A DNA stretch of 64,000 bases from Acanthacorydalis orientalis (taxonomy: Eukaryota > Arthropoda > Insecta > Megaloptera > Corydalidae): contig CM068315.1 in the NCBI GenBank assembly GCA_034766995.1, positions 52,056,662-52,120,661 of the forward strand, in the 5' to 3' direction. Position numbers and translations under genes: made by a program. The first letter of the stretch is position 1. Every line of letters starts with the position of its first letter. Below the pieces are notes generated by a model. It was not told the origin of the DNA. It worked only from the letters and a program-made list of their open reading frames with translations, and did no database searches. This document shows, one piece after another, positions 48,866-59,746 of the stretch.

Positions 48866-49990
48866 TATAACACCGGTCAAATAATCTTCCCTAGACGAGT
48901 GGTGTCTACATCCAGTAAGATATATTAAAAAAATATCTAATTTTCTGATATGAATGAAAACATATTCAATAACTTGAACAAATAGAAATGAAGACAATCC
49001 TGATTACTCTACAGTATTTTGTTTTCATTTTATGTAATATTTATCACGATTTTTCGGTTATTTCATTTTGTTCTGTTTTCAATTACTTTCAAGAAACGAA
49101 CCTACATTGTGTACATTTTTTTTTAAAAAAAAACAGGCCTCGATATTAAGTTTTTAAAATAAGTTACAAACGTATCGTGAATGAAGTGAAGTAAAAATAC
49201 GCATTAAAAGAATGAACAAGATAGAAATTTAGATTTTGCAATAATTTGCAGACATGCAATAATGTTACAAATATGACAGTAACATTAATATTTCTCAGCC
49301 TGTGCAACACTTTCCAGTCGTGTATTCAGTTCGTGTGCTATTGCAAAAGTTTTGCTATTAGCTGCAACTAAACGTACATGCCGAGCCATCAGCAACACAG
49401 ACTTGAAACACGTCTGAAAGCGGCCATGCGTGAAGCTCATACACTTTACCGATTCCCGATTACACTACCACATTCAAAGTCGAGACGATGAACATAAAGT
49501 TTATACCGGGACAGAGTTTTAATGCTTATACATTTTTTTTTTGTTTACTTATTTTGAACTGTAAAAGTTATTCAAGTTTTGTATTGGCTGTTTAGAAGTG
49601 GACGATGACGATAGACTAAGATGACGACGATATTAGCTTTGAAAACGTAACTTATAACTGAGTTTTCATTGAAAATTAACTTTTATTGTATCATATAACT
49701 CATTTTATATTTTAATATTGCGTAGTGCTTTGATCGAAAAAAAACTTCTTGGAAAGCAATAAAAAGTAGATAAAGTTGTGACACGTTTTCAGTCACGTAT
49801 GCTTGTAAGGTAGTTCAGTTTTAGTGAATTTAATTTTATTGCAAATCAAATGTTATTTAAACGATTGAACTTGAGAAAACGGTTTAAATATGCTATAAAG
49901 AAGGATGATTCGAGATGAGTTTCCATATGACAGTAGTGGATATTTTTCAAACAAGTATTAAGTAAGTCAATGTTAAAATGGCTTTTATAG
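47551..49990. other. AT-rich spacer with one GC-richer patch
   Basis: No gene is seen. A (CA)n-(TA)n array lies at 48804-48862. The patch 49260-49520 is GC-richer (GAAAGCGGCCATGCGTGAAG) but is closed by stops in the frames I checked. Confidence 0.55.
48804..48862. repeat. (CA)n-(TA)n compound microsatellite
   Basis: CA run of about 15 bp, then TA of about 44 bp. Confidence 0.95.
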
Positions 49991-50009
49991 AGCAGAAACT
50001 TGTACAAAA

Positions 50010-50437
50010 CTAATCGTGGAGCAATACACGACGGAACAACGCGTTAAAATTATCATTATTATGATAATGGGCGTTAGAGGAAAAGTGCACACCGTGCTCT
50101 ACGTGAATATTTTGGTACACAAAATCGACCTTCTGAGCACACAATTTGGAATTTGATCAGGAAATTCGAACAAAATGGGTCAGTAGCAAACATCAAAACA
50201 CCTCAATATGCTTGTGCAGTTCGCTCGGGCGCCATGGTTCGTGAAAGTGTAGCCAAGGAACCGGACACATCGATACGTCGTCAATCACAGCAATTGGGTC
50301 TTTCGTATTCCACTAAGCAACGAATTTTGACAAAAGATTTTCATTTACATGCTTACAAGATCCAAATAACTCAAGATTTAAAACCTCGAGACCATCAATA
50401 GTGTCATAAGTTTATCGAATGGATGCATCAACAAGTA

Positions 50438-50439
<2 letters not shown>
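50010..50439 (+). pseudogene. DUF4817/Tc1-mariner-like transposase N-terminal half
   Basis: The sequence starts at YTTEQRVKI (helix-turn-helix start of the family) near 50029, is frameshifted by a small deletion in the part equivalent to the YYxNxxSxRATxRALxxF region, and regains frame at IRKFEQNGSV near 50153. It continues through an in-frame run of about 80 residues: REXVAXEPDTSIRR, QQLGLSYSTKQRILTKDF and HLHAYKIQITQDLKP. These are the second HTH and linker of this widespread insect transposase family. TAG at 50399-50401 replaces Arg, and the frame then continues CHKFIEWMHQQ before a TA array cuts it off. The DDE catalytic half is absent. Confidence 0.85.

Positions 50440-50503
<64 letters not shown>
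50440..50503. repeat. (TA)n array truncating the transposase
   Basis: About 64 bp of TA begins directly after the last recognisable transposase codons. Confidence 0.97.
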
Positions 50504-50505
<2 letters not shown>

Positions 50506-50624
50506 TGAGTATAGATATATTTATAATCGAATTATAAATTTAGTTATTTGAGAAAACTCATCAAAATTGCAATGTTTCAACAAGCACTTGTTTAGTACTC
50601 ATAATAAAAATAGATATGGATAAT

Positions 50625-50820
<196 letters not shown>

Positions 50821-52239
50821 AATATAAGTGTTTTTCGTATTACAATATAAAATAAATGTGTTGTCTCTGTTACAGTACTATATATTTGGAGACAAAAAAA
50901 AGAAATATATTTTCAAAATAACATTTTAAACATACAAATATATTACTGTAATATGTTTCTGCTGAGATTTCAATACTCTTGCATCCACAACTTTACGTAA
51001 CGTATCTGAAACATTCATATTGAAGTGAACATTAAATGAAATATAAAAAATACGTTGTTTTATGACAAACAGTATGCATGCTGGTTCCTTGAAAAAGTAT
51101 ATAATAAAAAAATATATTTAACTACACTTGAAATACATTTTTGTTGTGTAACTTACATTATATTACATGCATAGATCATATTAAAAAAAGATTAGTAAAT
51201 TTAAAAAAAAATATTAATTTTTGAACAGTGAAATCATTTTATTATTCTTTAAAGCTACATGAAAAAGAAATAATATGATAGAAAATTATAATTCACTTTT
51301 CTACATAAATCGATATGAATTTTCAATGGTGAATTTTGAATTTAATCAAATATAAATGATTTAATCAAATATTTATAAAGTAGACCTCAAGATATTCATA
51401 ATTACCTACTTTTGATTTATGTACAGTTCATAAAAACATATAAAATAAATATATCCACACGAGAGAAAATGTTATAATGACTAGTTAGAAATTGTTTTTG
51501 ATCTTATATCTAAAATTACAATAAATTTAAAGCGGCTATGTAGGAAATTGGAATAAATTTGAAGTTAAAAAATAATTTATTCTAGCATTAAATAATATTT
51601 CATCTACAAGAAACAACTGTTTTCAGCAAATTAAGATGTTGCAATTCATACTTTTTCTAAAATTGTCTGTGAATGTATTTCTATTACATTTTGATTCAAA
51701 TAAAGCCAATAGTTGCTCGTTATGAACTAAATAAGGTTATGTTTCGTGAAATTTAAATTTAAATTGTATTTATTTTATCAATAATTATAATTAGTAGCTC
51801 CTGAAAAAAGTTCTTATTCAATGTTAATAAAAAAATGATATTAACTTCTTTTATTAACAAATGTAAAATCATTTTTAATAAATAATTAAATAATGTATAA
51901 ACACATTAATCCGAACATTGAAATAAAAAAAAATTAAAGACAAAATTCACCAAATATGATAATTAAAATTAAAGGATCAAATTAAACGACGACTTAAAAA
52001 TATATTTTACAAAATAAAAAGTACTTGAACTTGTTTCAATATACATGAACGTAACAAAATGAAATAAAGTGTCTTAAAAGACGTATTTTTAACTTTTCGT
52101 AAGCAAAATTAATATCATTATAAACGAAAATAAAAACACCTTGTGACGTGATAAAATATATTTATGAATTACTACCTAAACTATAATAGAACGCCATAAA
52201 TACAGTATTGTAACTCAATGGCTCTCTTTTCAAAGTTAT

Positions 52240-52450
52240 ATCCAGATAGACGGGCGCCATTAAAGTGATTAATCTGCCATGTCACACGAGCCTGAAGGGT
52301 TAATCCTTCGTCTATTGATTTAGTTCTACGCGCTACCCCTATATTGACTCACTGTCTACTGCGACCATCAACCACTTACAATGGCGGAGAACCACTATAT
52401 TGGTTGTTTTATGGCTGTTGTTATTGCAATGTTGTCAATATCTTAATCTT
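52240..52450. other. GC-richer island with hairpin and ATGGCGG start-like site
   Basis: The island contains GAAGGGTTAATCCTTC (52294-52309), a 5-bp-arm hairpin centred on TTAA. Its minus strand reads GGGGTAGCGCGTAGAAC with a hairpin resembling an anticodon arm, which could be a tRNA-like SINE head. At 52381 ACAATGGCGGAG opens a 21-codon frame and also matches the core of the YY1/Pho-type ATGGCGG site often found near animal transcription starts. These readings compete and none is proven. Confidence 0.3.
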
Positions 52451-52530
52451 CTACAATAAATATCATTAGACGTTATATACTAACGACAAAAACAGTACGA
52501 AACAAATTATCTACACTTATATATTTGCTT

Positions 52531-52531
52531 T

Positions 52532-52586
<55 letters not shown>
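52531..52586. repeat. (TA)n microsatellite
   Basis: TA run of about 56 bp with a short interruption at its left end. Confidence 0.95.
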
Positions 52587-52588
<2 letters not shown>

Positions 52589-54344
52589 AGTAATAGTTAT
52601 AACGATAATAAAATACATGGTCACAGTAAATGATAATTAGATTCTGATATAAATTCGATTAAAAATAATCATATTCATCAATGAAAAAAATATTTTTATC
52701 ATTAATTAAAATTACTATCCTGTTATTAAAGCGCTATAACATGGAAACAAGTTATTATTTAATTAAGTATTTTTAAAGATTGATCTATTTTTTGTAAGTG
52801 TAGTAATAAAATAATTCTGTTTTAATATATTAAAAAAATATATACTTTATAATTGATAATTAATATTTATCAGATACGCACAATATTTCTGATAATATTG
52901 TGCTGAATGTTTGTAAGTTTTTTGTACGAGTATAAAATAAATTAATTCCAACGAATAAAAACATTTTATTTCTTTTCACTATGAGGTAATAATAAAAATT
53001 CATTCAGCAATATTACACTCAATCATCGTAGTATATTTATTTTATTTTCTACTTTTATTGAAATAATAGATATTGACCAAGCAATCAAACGTAGGTTACA
53101 TAAATATAAAAATGAATTCAATCGTCAATAAATATTTATGGATTTTTATATTAATAATGCTTTTTCTGAATGTAACGAAATATTTATCCAGTTCTAACAA
53201 GTATGTTGTAAACACAAAATATAATGTTAATATAAACATAATTTTGATTTAAATTCATAAATTAATATTATTTGTTTATAACAGAACACATAAATAACCA
53301 TTTTTTTCACAGAGACCGGTTTAGTTGAGAATACAGGCCGAGTGTAGCAGAAACCAAACAACAAAGTGGAGAAGTCTCGCTTGGGTGATGTTCATTCAAC
53401 GATAACGGAATGTGATAAAATCTTGGCAAATAAAATAGTGCACACCAACACGTTAACAATATTTATGTTTCATTCAGATTTTTCTATCGTTAGTATTATT
53501 TTTACTATGTGTTTCATTGTTATGTAGATTTTTACATCTGATTTTTTACACACACTCGTACCACTCTACAACGTAATATATACATCAATCATTTATATGA
53601 ATGTATAAAAACATGGTAACAAAAATATAACATATTGTTGCAGACGAACGATCATCAATTTAATCTCAGACAAACTGATCGTTAATCAATATTCAATAGA
53701 AAAAAGAAAATAAGAAAAATATGTGTTCTTTTATTATCATTAAAATTATACAAAATCAAAAACTTAGAATATACTTATAATTACTAAAATTCTAAGGAAT
53801 CAAGTTGGAAACACCAAGAAAAAAAGATTGATACAAAAAATATTGAAATTTTAAAGCAACTCTATAGAGAAACTGATCAAAAAGCCTCTATGTAACAATA
53901 ATAAAAAAACACACATTTAATTTGCTGACTAATCTTTAATATAAGAAAATAAGTAAAAATAATAAAAATACCCACAATAAAACATGTTTTCGATTTCAGA
54001 TTATCAATATTAACTTTTAGTATTAAGTACATATTAAATATAAATTATACTTTATTTATGTTCAATTATTAATATAAGATTAAATGAAAAAATCTGTTAT
54101 TTCATAAAATCTGGACAGATTATTCTCAATACTCTAAATAAAAATCATTTTTATGTAATGAAATAAAAATATATGTTTATGTTTATATATATATATATAA
54201 ATCCTATCGGGAGGGGGGCAAGAAGATCAACTGCCCCGGGCCTCACAATTTTAGGGGCCTCAATTTTTAACATGATCTGTTATCATAAAATGGATCATTT
54301 GTATGCAGTGCACATAACAGTTTTATAACATAACCAATAAACAA

Positions 54345-54715
54345 ATTGTACAGGTGACCCATAAGTCATAACTGAGTTTTTGAAAATTCAATAACTTTTT
54401 TGATTATTAATTATTTTTCTCGTGTTTGGTTATAATAAAGTACAAAGCTGGAAGACTTGTTTACACTATGAACGGAAAATGCTGTCCATTTTCATCTTTG
54501 CAATGACGGGGTTTTTCTATGGCACGTTCCAAGGCAGCTGTTAATACAGATGGCTGTAGTGCTTTAATTTATGTGCGAATGTTCTCCTGTAGTTGTGGAA
54601 TTGTTCGAAACTTGTTCAAATATACCCTCTCTTTTAGGTAACTCCACAAAATGTAGTCACAGGCAGTTAGATCTGAAGATCGTGGCGGCCAATCAATTAA
54701 AGATCTTTTTGAAAT
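54345..54715 (-). pseudogene. DUF4817/Tc1-mariner-like transposase C-terminal end, nested
   Basis: Minus-strand translation gives IDWPPRSSDLTACDY, LWSYLKERVY, FRTIPQLQENIR*IKAL and AALERAI...HCKDENGQHF followed by a stop. This is the DDE-domain end and C-terminus of the same type of transposase as the 50.0-kb fragment, including the conserved WPPRSPDLTPxDF and LWGYLKxxVY motifs. It is complementary in coverage: this copy has only the C-terminal end, the other only the N-terminal half. One internal TAA (ATT TGC position) and 5' truncation inactivate it. The element end is probably ACAGGTGACCCATAAGTC (plus about 54350-54367). It lies in opposite orientation inside the hAT relic. Confidence 0.8.
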
Positions 54716-54718
54716 TAT

Positions 54719-55257
54719 TCATTCTCCAAAAATTGTTCTCCAAATACTTAATTCAGTAACAGACACACTTATGAGTAGATTTGAGGTAATTTCTTCTATT
54801 TGCAATTTTTTAAGTTTAAGAAATGTAATGAAATGGATCAAGAGAATAATAGTGTGAAAGACAAAATTATTGCAAAACAAATATGAAAATGAAATAAGTG
54901 AAAACACTGGAGAAGAATGAATACTACTGAAACGTGTTTACAAATACAATTTAAAACTACGCACGAAACCGGCTGAATTATTTAAAGAAATTTCGACATG
55001 AGATTCCCAAGCATATAACATAATACAGCGAGTATGCTTCAAATTTTTTAACCATGCCTGTGAGTGTAGCTGAAGAAGAAAGATCATTTAGTATTCTGAA
55101 GAGGATTAAAAACGTTCTATGATCGATAACGAATCAACAGCGAAAAAAAGGGATGTCAACGTTAAACATAAATTACCAGATAGCCTGTATTCTAGATCAT
55201 TCTGAAATAATAACTGAATTTGCTAGTACTAAGGCGAGAAAAGATACTGCTAAATAA
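54719..55257 (+). pseudogene. hAT transposase C-terminal region
   Basis: The first piece NSVTDTLMSRFEVISSIC and FLSLRNV (about 54750-54830) matches the region upstream of the dimerisation domain. After a degraded stretch, TMPVSVAEEERSFSILKRIK (from 55050) and NVL*SITNQQRKKGMSTLNI, ILDHSEIITEFASTKARK reproduce the hAT C-terminal dimerisation domain (Dimer_Tnp_hAT), ending at TAA 55255-55257. The key (V/A)xxERSFS block is intact. TGA at about 55120 replaces the usual Arg of LRS. The catalytic RNase H part and BED/TTF finger are missing. Confidence 0.85.
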
Positions 55258-55356
55258 TTTTTATACTTGGATAAATATTAAATATCACTGAACAATAAAT
55301 ACTGATTAATACTGATAAATATTAAATTTCTCCGAAAAGCCCTGTATTGTACATAA

Positions 55357-55358
<2 letters not shown>

Positions 55359-55428
<70 letters not shown>
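55359..55428. repeat. (TACA)n-(TA)n microsatellite
   Basis: ATACATACATACAT passes into about 55 bp of TA just outside the hAT relic. Confidence 0.95.
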
Positions 55429-55430
<2 letters not shown>

Positions 55431-56525
55431 TGAAAATTTACAATTTATTCCACTTTAATTTGCTATAAAAAGAATGTTACATAATTTATTATTCTTGTCT
55501 GAGAATAAATGTTAATAAAAAAAATGACAAAGTATTGTCGGTCGCAAATGACGCAGTACTCACCTATTTTTTACGGTTTATAAAAGATCAAAAATGATTA
55601 ATTATAAATTGATTGCTACACGAGCGGTAACAAATTAGTGAAGAGTGCAACGTGCATAATTTTTAATAAAAAGTATACATTGAATAATAAATAAAAAAAA
55701 AAGCCAATTTCAATGATTAGCTAGTCTTTTGTTGTACAAATAATGGACTTTTATTTGTATTTAAAATAATAATAAAAAGTTTAAATCTATAATATGACAC
55801 ATGTTATAAATAATAAAATAAAAATATATTTTTTTGGTTATATATATATATATACATACATACACAAAGAACAGCATTAACAATATAAAAAGATAATGTG
55901 AGTACATATAACTTGAAGTTCCTGAGTTAAATTTTAAATTTGAAACACTGCGTTCAAATAGAACTTTTTTCATTCCATAAACAGGCATGTTTATAAAGAT
56001 ATATTTTCATATCGCTTGCGAAAAAAATTTCGTTATATCTTAACATAAATGTTATATATGAGGCTGTTAATTGGAAATATATTTTAAAAGTTCATGATGA
56101 ACTTTTTCAGTGGCGTTATTTGTTTTTATACACTTCGCAGTATCTAAACGAAGAGTAGATTCAACACTGTAACTTTACCAGCATGAGATAGGGGATGCTT
56201 GTGAACGATAACATTCAGTAAATCATTCCAAGTTGAAGCAAAAAAAAACTTTGTTTCTTGTGTTTTAAGTTAGATTGATTGTGGTTGGTAATTTTCATCG
56301 TACGATCATTTCTACTAAATAATTGATGTTTTGTGCTTTGGTGCATATTTTTATCCAATGAATATTTTATATGGAATTGAAATTTTTATTTCGATTTTTT
56401 AATCAAGATAACGGATTATATTGTGTCTGTTGTGAAATTTGATAAATAAGTTATTAGAGTAGAATAAAAAAATACTCATCATAAACACTGTTTACCAAAA
56501 AATGTTCAAGCCTCAATTTATGATA

Positions 56526-56528
<3 letters not shown>

Positions 56529-56567
<39 letters not shown>
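56529..56567. repeat. (TA)n microsatellite
   Basis: Pure TA run. Confidence 0.95.
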
Positions 56568-56568
<1 letters not shown>

Positions 56569-57181
56569 TCCCGATTTAGGTGAAGGATACGTTTACCCAG
56601 GCGAGTAATTCAAGATTCGCATAGATTGGATTGTATTCTTTGTATAAATTTAATATAAAACAATTATAATATGTAGCTATAAGTGAATTAAAATAAAGAA
56701 ATTTTTTTTCTCATAAAGTCACTAGAAAATTAACATAAAATATAGGCGAGTTCTCAGTTGCAAAAAAGTAGCTTCTTATTTAAAATTCATTTCAATGAAG
56801 AATAAGCATATCGCACTGTGTATCCCTAATATTTATCTACAAAAATTGAAATTTTTTTATTGTTATAATAAATAAATAAATGTAACAGTTAATGTGGTGT
56901 CCAATCGCGATAGTTTGATTTATCAACCCTTTCCACTCAACTGTACCCTCTGAGAGGACTTCGTAGATCTAACAAATAATGATATTATTTTTCTTATAGA
57001 ACATGAATTAATAAAATGTATTTTTGATGTTTCATTTGAATAAAGAAATTATTTACAATGTTAAATTGTTTTGTTTTAAGTTATTTGTTACTGGCTGTTT
57101 TATTAAAAAGTATGCTCGAGTTGCTGGTAGGTGAGGTGAAGAAAATCTGTTATAGCTAGGTGTATGGAGACTTTTGATCCA

Positions 57182-57184
<3 letters not shown>

Positions 57185-57232
<48 letters not shown>
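57185..57232. repeat. (TA)n microsatellite
   Basis: TA run of about 48 bp. Confidence 0.95.
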
Positions 57233-57234
<2 letters not shown>

Positions 57235-57245
57235 AATAGAAATGA

Positions 57246-57482
57246 ATGCATTTATGCACACATGAATACCAAACAAGTGACGTGTCGCTAAATGTATTTA
57301 TCGACACGATTCCATTTAAAGTAAATAGTGCAATACTAATCGAAAAATCACATTACGTCATTAAGAACGACTTATTTCGTGTAGATATATTTAAGTTCCG
57401 ACTGTACGACACCAACCAACTGGTCCGTAACAGTATTGTTCTGATTGGGTTAGACCGTTTAACCTACAACCTGTGGACATGA
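57246..57482 (+). CDS. Unrecognised 78-codon ORF in a GC-richer patch
   Basis: ATG-started frame with balanced composition (VSLNVFIDTIPFKVNSAI, KNDLFRVDIFKFRLYD). No family is recognised. The patch continues to about 57600 and includes GATGGCGGATACG right after the ORF stop, similar in core to the ATGGCGG site at 52.38 kb, and a pyrimidine-rich run near 57585. It may be an exon, a promoter region or chance. Confidence 0.18.
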   Translation: MHLCTHEYQTSDVSLNVFIDTIPFKVNSAILIEKSHYVIKNDLFRVDIFKFRLYDTNQLVRNSIVLIGLDRLTYNLWT

Positions 57483-58010
57483 TGGCGGATACGTGATCCA
57501 CATACCACTAGAACTCAGCTCGTTCGTTATCTGATAGGACACCCAACAGTGCCGTTCTCATAAAAGTAAATAGAGTCCCGTTTCTCTCTTGTCTTCATTT
57601 CATTGCTGACTACGTACGATTGTTTGAACAATTGGAAAAAAAATATTTTTTCCCTAAAAACCGTCTCCGTGTACGTTCGAACATGTTCAAATTACTAAAC
57701 AGGATTCCACTTCTACTAGTCAAGAAAAAAATATCAATCAAATACAGTATAAGCAATTTAAATATTATATGGAAAATATTTTCCGATTAAGATTATTCCA
57801 TTATTGGTTTCGTGTAAATATTTAGTACTTATGTTGTAAATAAGTAGTGAAAAAATATTTACAAATACAAAAAAAATATTTCCAATTCATGTTGTGAAAC
57901 TCTTATTTAACAGCATATTGAATTTTATTTATTTATTTTCTTGTTATTATTTTTTTAATCAAATACAGACTATTATATTATAGTTTATCTTACTTTTTTG
58001 TTTCGACTGC

Positions 58011-58011
<1 letters not shown>

Positions 58012-58061
<50 letters not shown>
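58012..58061. repeat. (TA)n microsatellite
   Basis: TA run of about 50 bp. Confidence 0.95.
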
Positions 58062-58063
<2 letters not shown>

Positions 58064-58763
58064 AAAATATACTCTGAATAAATGAAACTACAGTTTAGTT
58101 TCTGTATTTTAAATCGTAGTGATCGATATGAAAAAAATTGTATAAGATTGAAATCCTATCAACTGATAGAAAATCGCATGAAGACTCGAGTAGTTTTTTA
58201 GTTATTTCCTTATTTTCTACGAGTTTTTTTTAAGAACACAGCGTACATCTAAGTTCTTTATATTTAAGTAAAATTTAATTTACTTGTGACGGAAACATGA
58301 CGTTACAAATTCGATTCTAATATAAAGCGCACTGGTTAGAGGTTAAATGTAATATTCACTCGATTAAAGCGTCGTCTACGTATTTACTTAAATTTAGTAT
58401 TTTTAATATGATTTTTTAACAGTATTGTGAACCATTTCATCAGTAGTACTGTTAAGCATCTTCAATCTATAATATTTTAATTCTTAGCTGATTTCATAAT
58501 AGTGATATTTTACTCCATTAACTTGAATATACATTCGATAGTATGGTGAACTATCTGTATGTTCACTTCTTAAGTTTTATTCTGAACTGTTCTTTTCTAT
58601 TCAACTTTTTAAAACAATCTCTTTGTAAAGAAATGTGCTGAAATAAGATATTTGAAATGATGACATACTAAGAAGAAATTCATTTAAAGTAAGATTTATA
58701 GATAGCATAAAAACAGTACCATGGGACGAGTAAGAAGTACAAACTTCTAAAAAGCACGATAAA

Positions 58764-58765
<2 letters not shown>

Positions 58766-58802
<37 letters not shown>
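58766..58802. repeat. (TA)n microsatellite
   Basis: TA run of about 37 bp. Confidence 0.95.
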
Positions 58803-58805
<3 letters not shown>

Positions 58806-59338
58806 TATTTTTTGATGATTAAATTCTTCAGTGTTCATTCTGCAATATAATCGATTGAAGAAATGCCCAACCAGTTTAACAATCGAAATTTCAGCATTGT
58901 AAAATTTAAATTATGATGAAATAATAGATGGTTTAATAAAAAAAATAAAGGCAAAATAAAATATATAAACTATATATGTTTAATTATGTGTGACAGCAAT
59001 TTTTTTCATATATCATTGCTTTTTGTCAAATGTTTTGAAATAAAGAATCTTATCTTTATCTCAAAACATTTAAAAAATATTTGTTGTACTGCACCTAATT
59101 AACTAAGTAGAAAAAATGAACTTAAAAGAGAATATATTGAATGATACCTTCAAAAATCTTAGAATGTATGGTTCAAAAAAAATCTTATTTTTATGGCTTA
59201 CAAATTCAATTGAATTCAAATATAAGATGCACAGGATCCAATATATTTCCTCAGTATATAAATATACAGAAAAATTACATATTAGAAATTACAATTACAT
59301 AGGAAAATTAAATTCAATGAATATATGATTTTAAATTA

Positions 59339-59744
59339 TTAGGTGTGAAAATTAATTCTGTGCCTTTAAATTGAATCAATCATAACTGTTTTAATTTAAA
59401 ATATTTTCTCGTTGTAGGATTTTAAAGTACCAACCTTAACATTTAAAAATACTATACATACACCTTGGCCAAGCAGTTGGTATAACCTTACAAAACAGTG
59501 GTGAGCACGATGGAGTCCGAAAAACAGCATATTAGGCATATTAGGAAAGAGGTCCGAAAATGCCTTAGGACTTCTTCAACTTAAAACCACAATCTTTATT
59601 TAGACAAAGGATTTGTCAGTTACTCGACAGATGGAGCAAAGTTATACAAAATAATGGGAAATATTTTGATAAATGAAATGTATTCCATTTTTTAATAAAA
59701 ATTCATTTTTTAATAAAAAAGAGACCGAATTAATTTGTACTTAA
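59339..59744 (+). mobile_element. mariner deletion derivative, 406 bp, with TIRs and TA duplication
   Basis: The left TIR TTAGGTGTGAAAATTAATTC matches the reverse complement of the right end, TTAAGTACAAATTAATTCGG, with TA on both outer sides (59337-59338 and 59745-59746). Inside are a 5' UTR of about 170 bp, the start of a transposase at ATG 59510 (MESEKQHIRHIRKEVRK), a deletion, then the last 27 codons of a transposase (59593-59676) and a short AT-rich 3' UTR. Both ends and the first and last codons of the parent gene are therefore preserved, while the HTH and DDD domains are lost. This is the classic structure of a MITE formed by internal deletion. The 5' portion is shared with 40895-41075. 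Confidence 0.85.
59510..59676 (+). pseudogene. mariner transposase, first and last codons only
   Basis: The N-terminal part MESEKQHIRHIRKE resembles mariner starts, and the frame closes at TAA near 59580. After the deletion junction a second frame reads RICQLLDRWSKVIQ, NNGKYFDK and TGA (59674-59676). This is the conserved mariner C-terminus, in which RW..(C/V)I...G.Y(F) precedes the stop. The roughly 300 middle codons, including the catalytic D,D34D triad, are absent. Confidence 0.85.
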
Positions 59745-59746
59745 TA

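Larger units (their letters stand above)
50818..54190. other. AT-rich spacer with two small islands
   Basis: No gene is recognised. The islands are 52240-52450 (listed separately) and 53300-53460. The latter begins at TTTTTTTCACAG (53301-53312), a good 3' splice-site match, and is open for about 59 codons in one frame after an early stop. Confidence 0.5.
54195..55350 (+). mobile_element. hAT element relic (ZMYM1-type), with nested insertion
   Basis: The left end (54201-54262) carries GGGAGGGGGGCAAGAAG, then CTGCCCCGGGCCTCAC, a terminus style of hAT elements whose transposases resemble ZMYM1. The right side may end near 55343 with GAAAAGCCCTGTATTG, a possible remnant of the inverted end. Between them lie hAT transposase remains (54719-55257, plus strand), with an unrelated transposase fragment on the minus strand (54345-54715) inserted near the left end. 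At about 1.2 kb it is far shorter than a complete hAT element. TA arrays sit outside both ends (54184-54200 and 55359-55428). Confidence 0.65.
55430..59336. other. AT-rich spacer with TA arrays
   Basis: No gene is recognised. Long TA arrays lie at 56529-56567, 57185-57232, 58012-58061 and 58766-58802. A GC-richer patch spans 57240-57600. Confidence 0.55.

Noticed and set aside
49260..49520. GC-richer patch as an exon
   Set aside because: Frames I read on the plus strand are closed by stops within short distances and no protein family is apparent.
52294..52309. Third piggyBac element at GAAGGGTTAATCCTTC
   Set aside because: No second TTAA-flanked partner end or transposase sequence was found on either side; it is left as an ambiguous hairpin.
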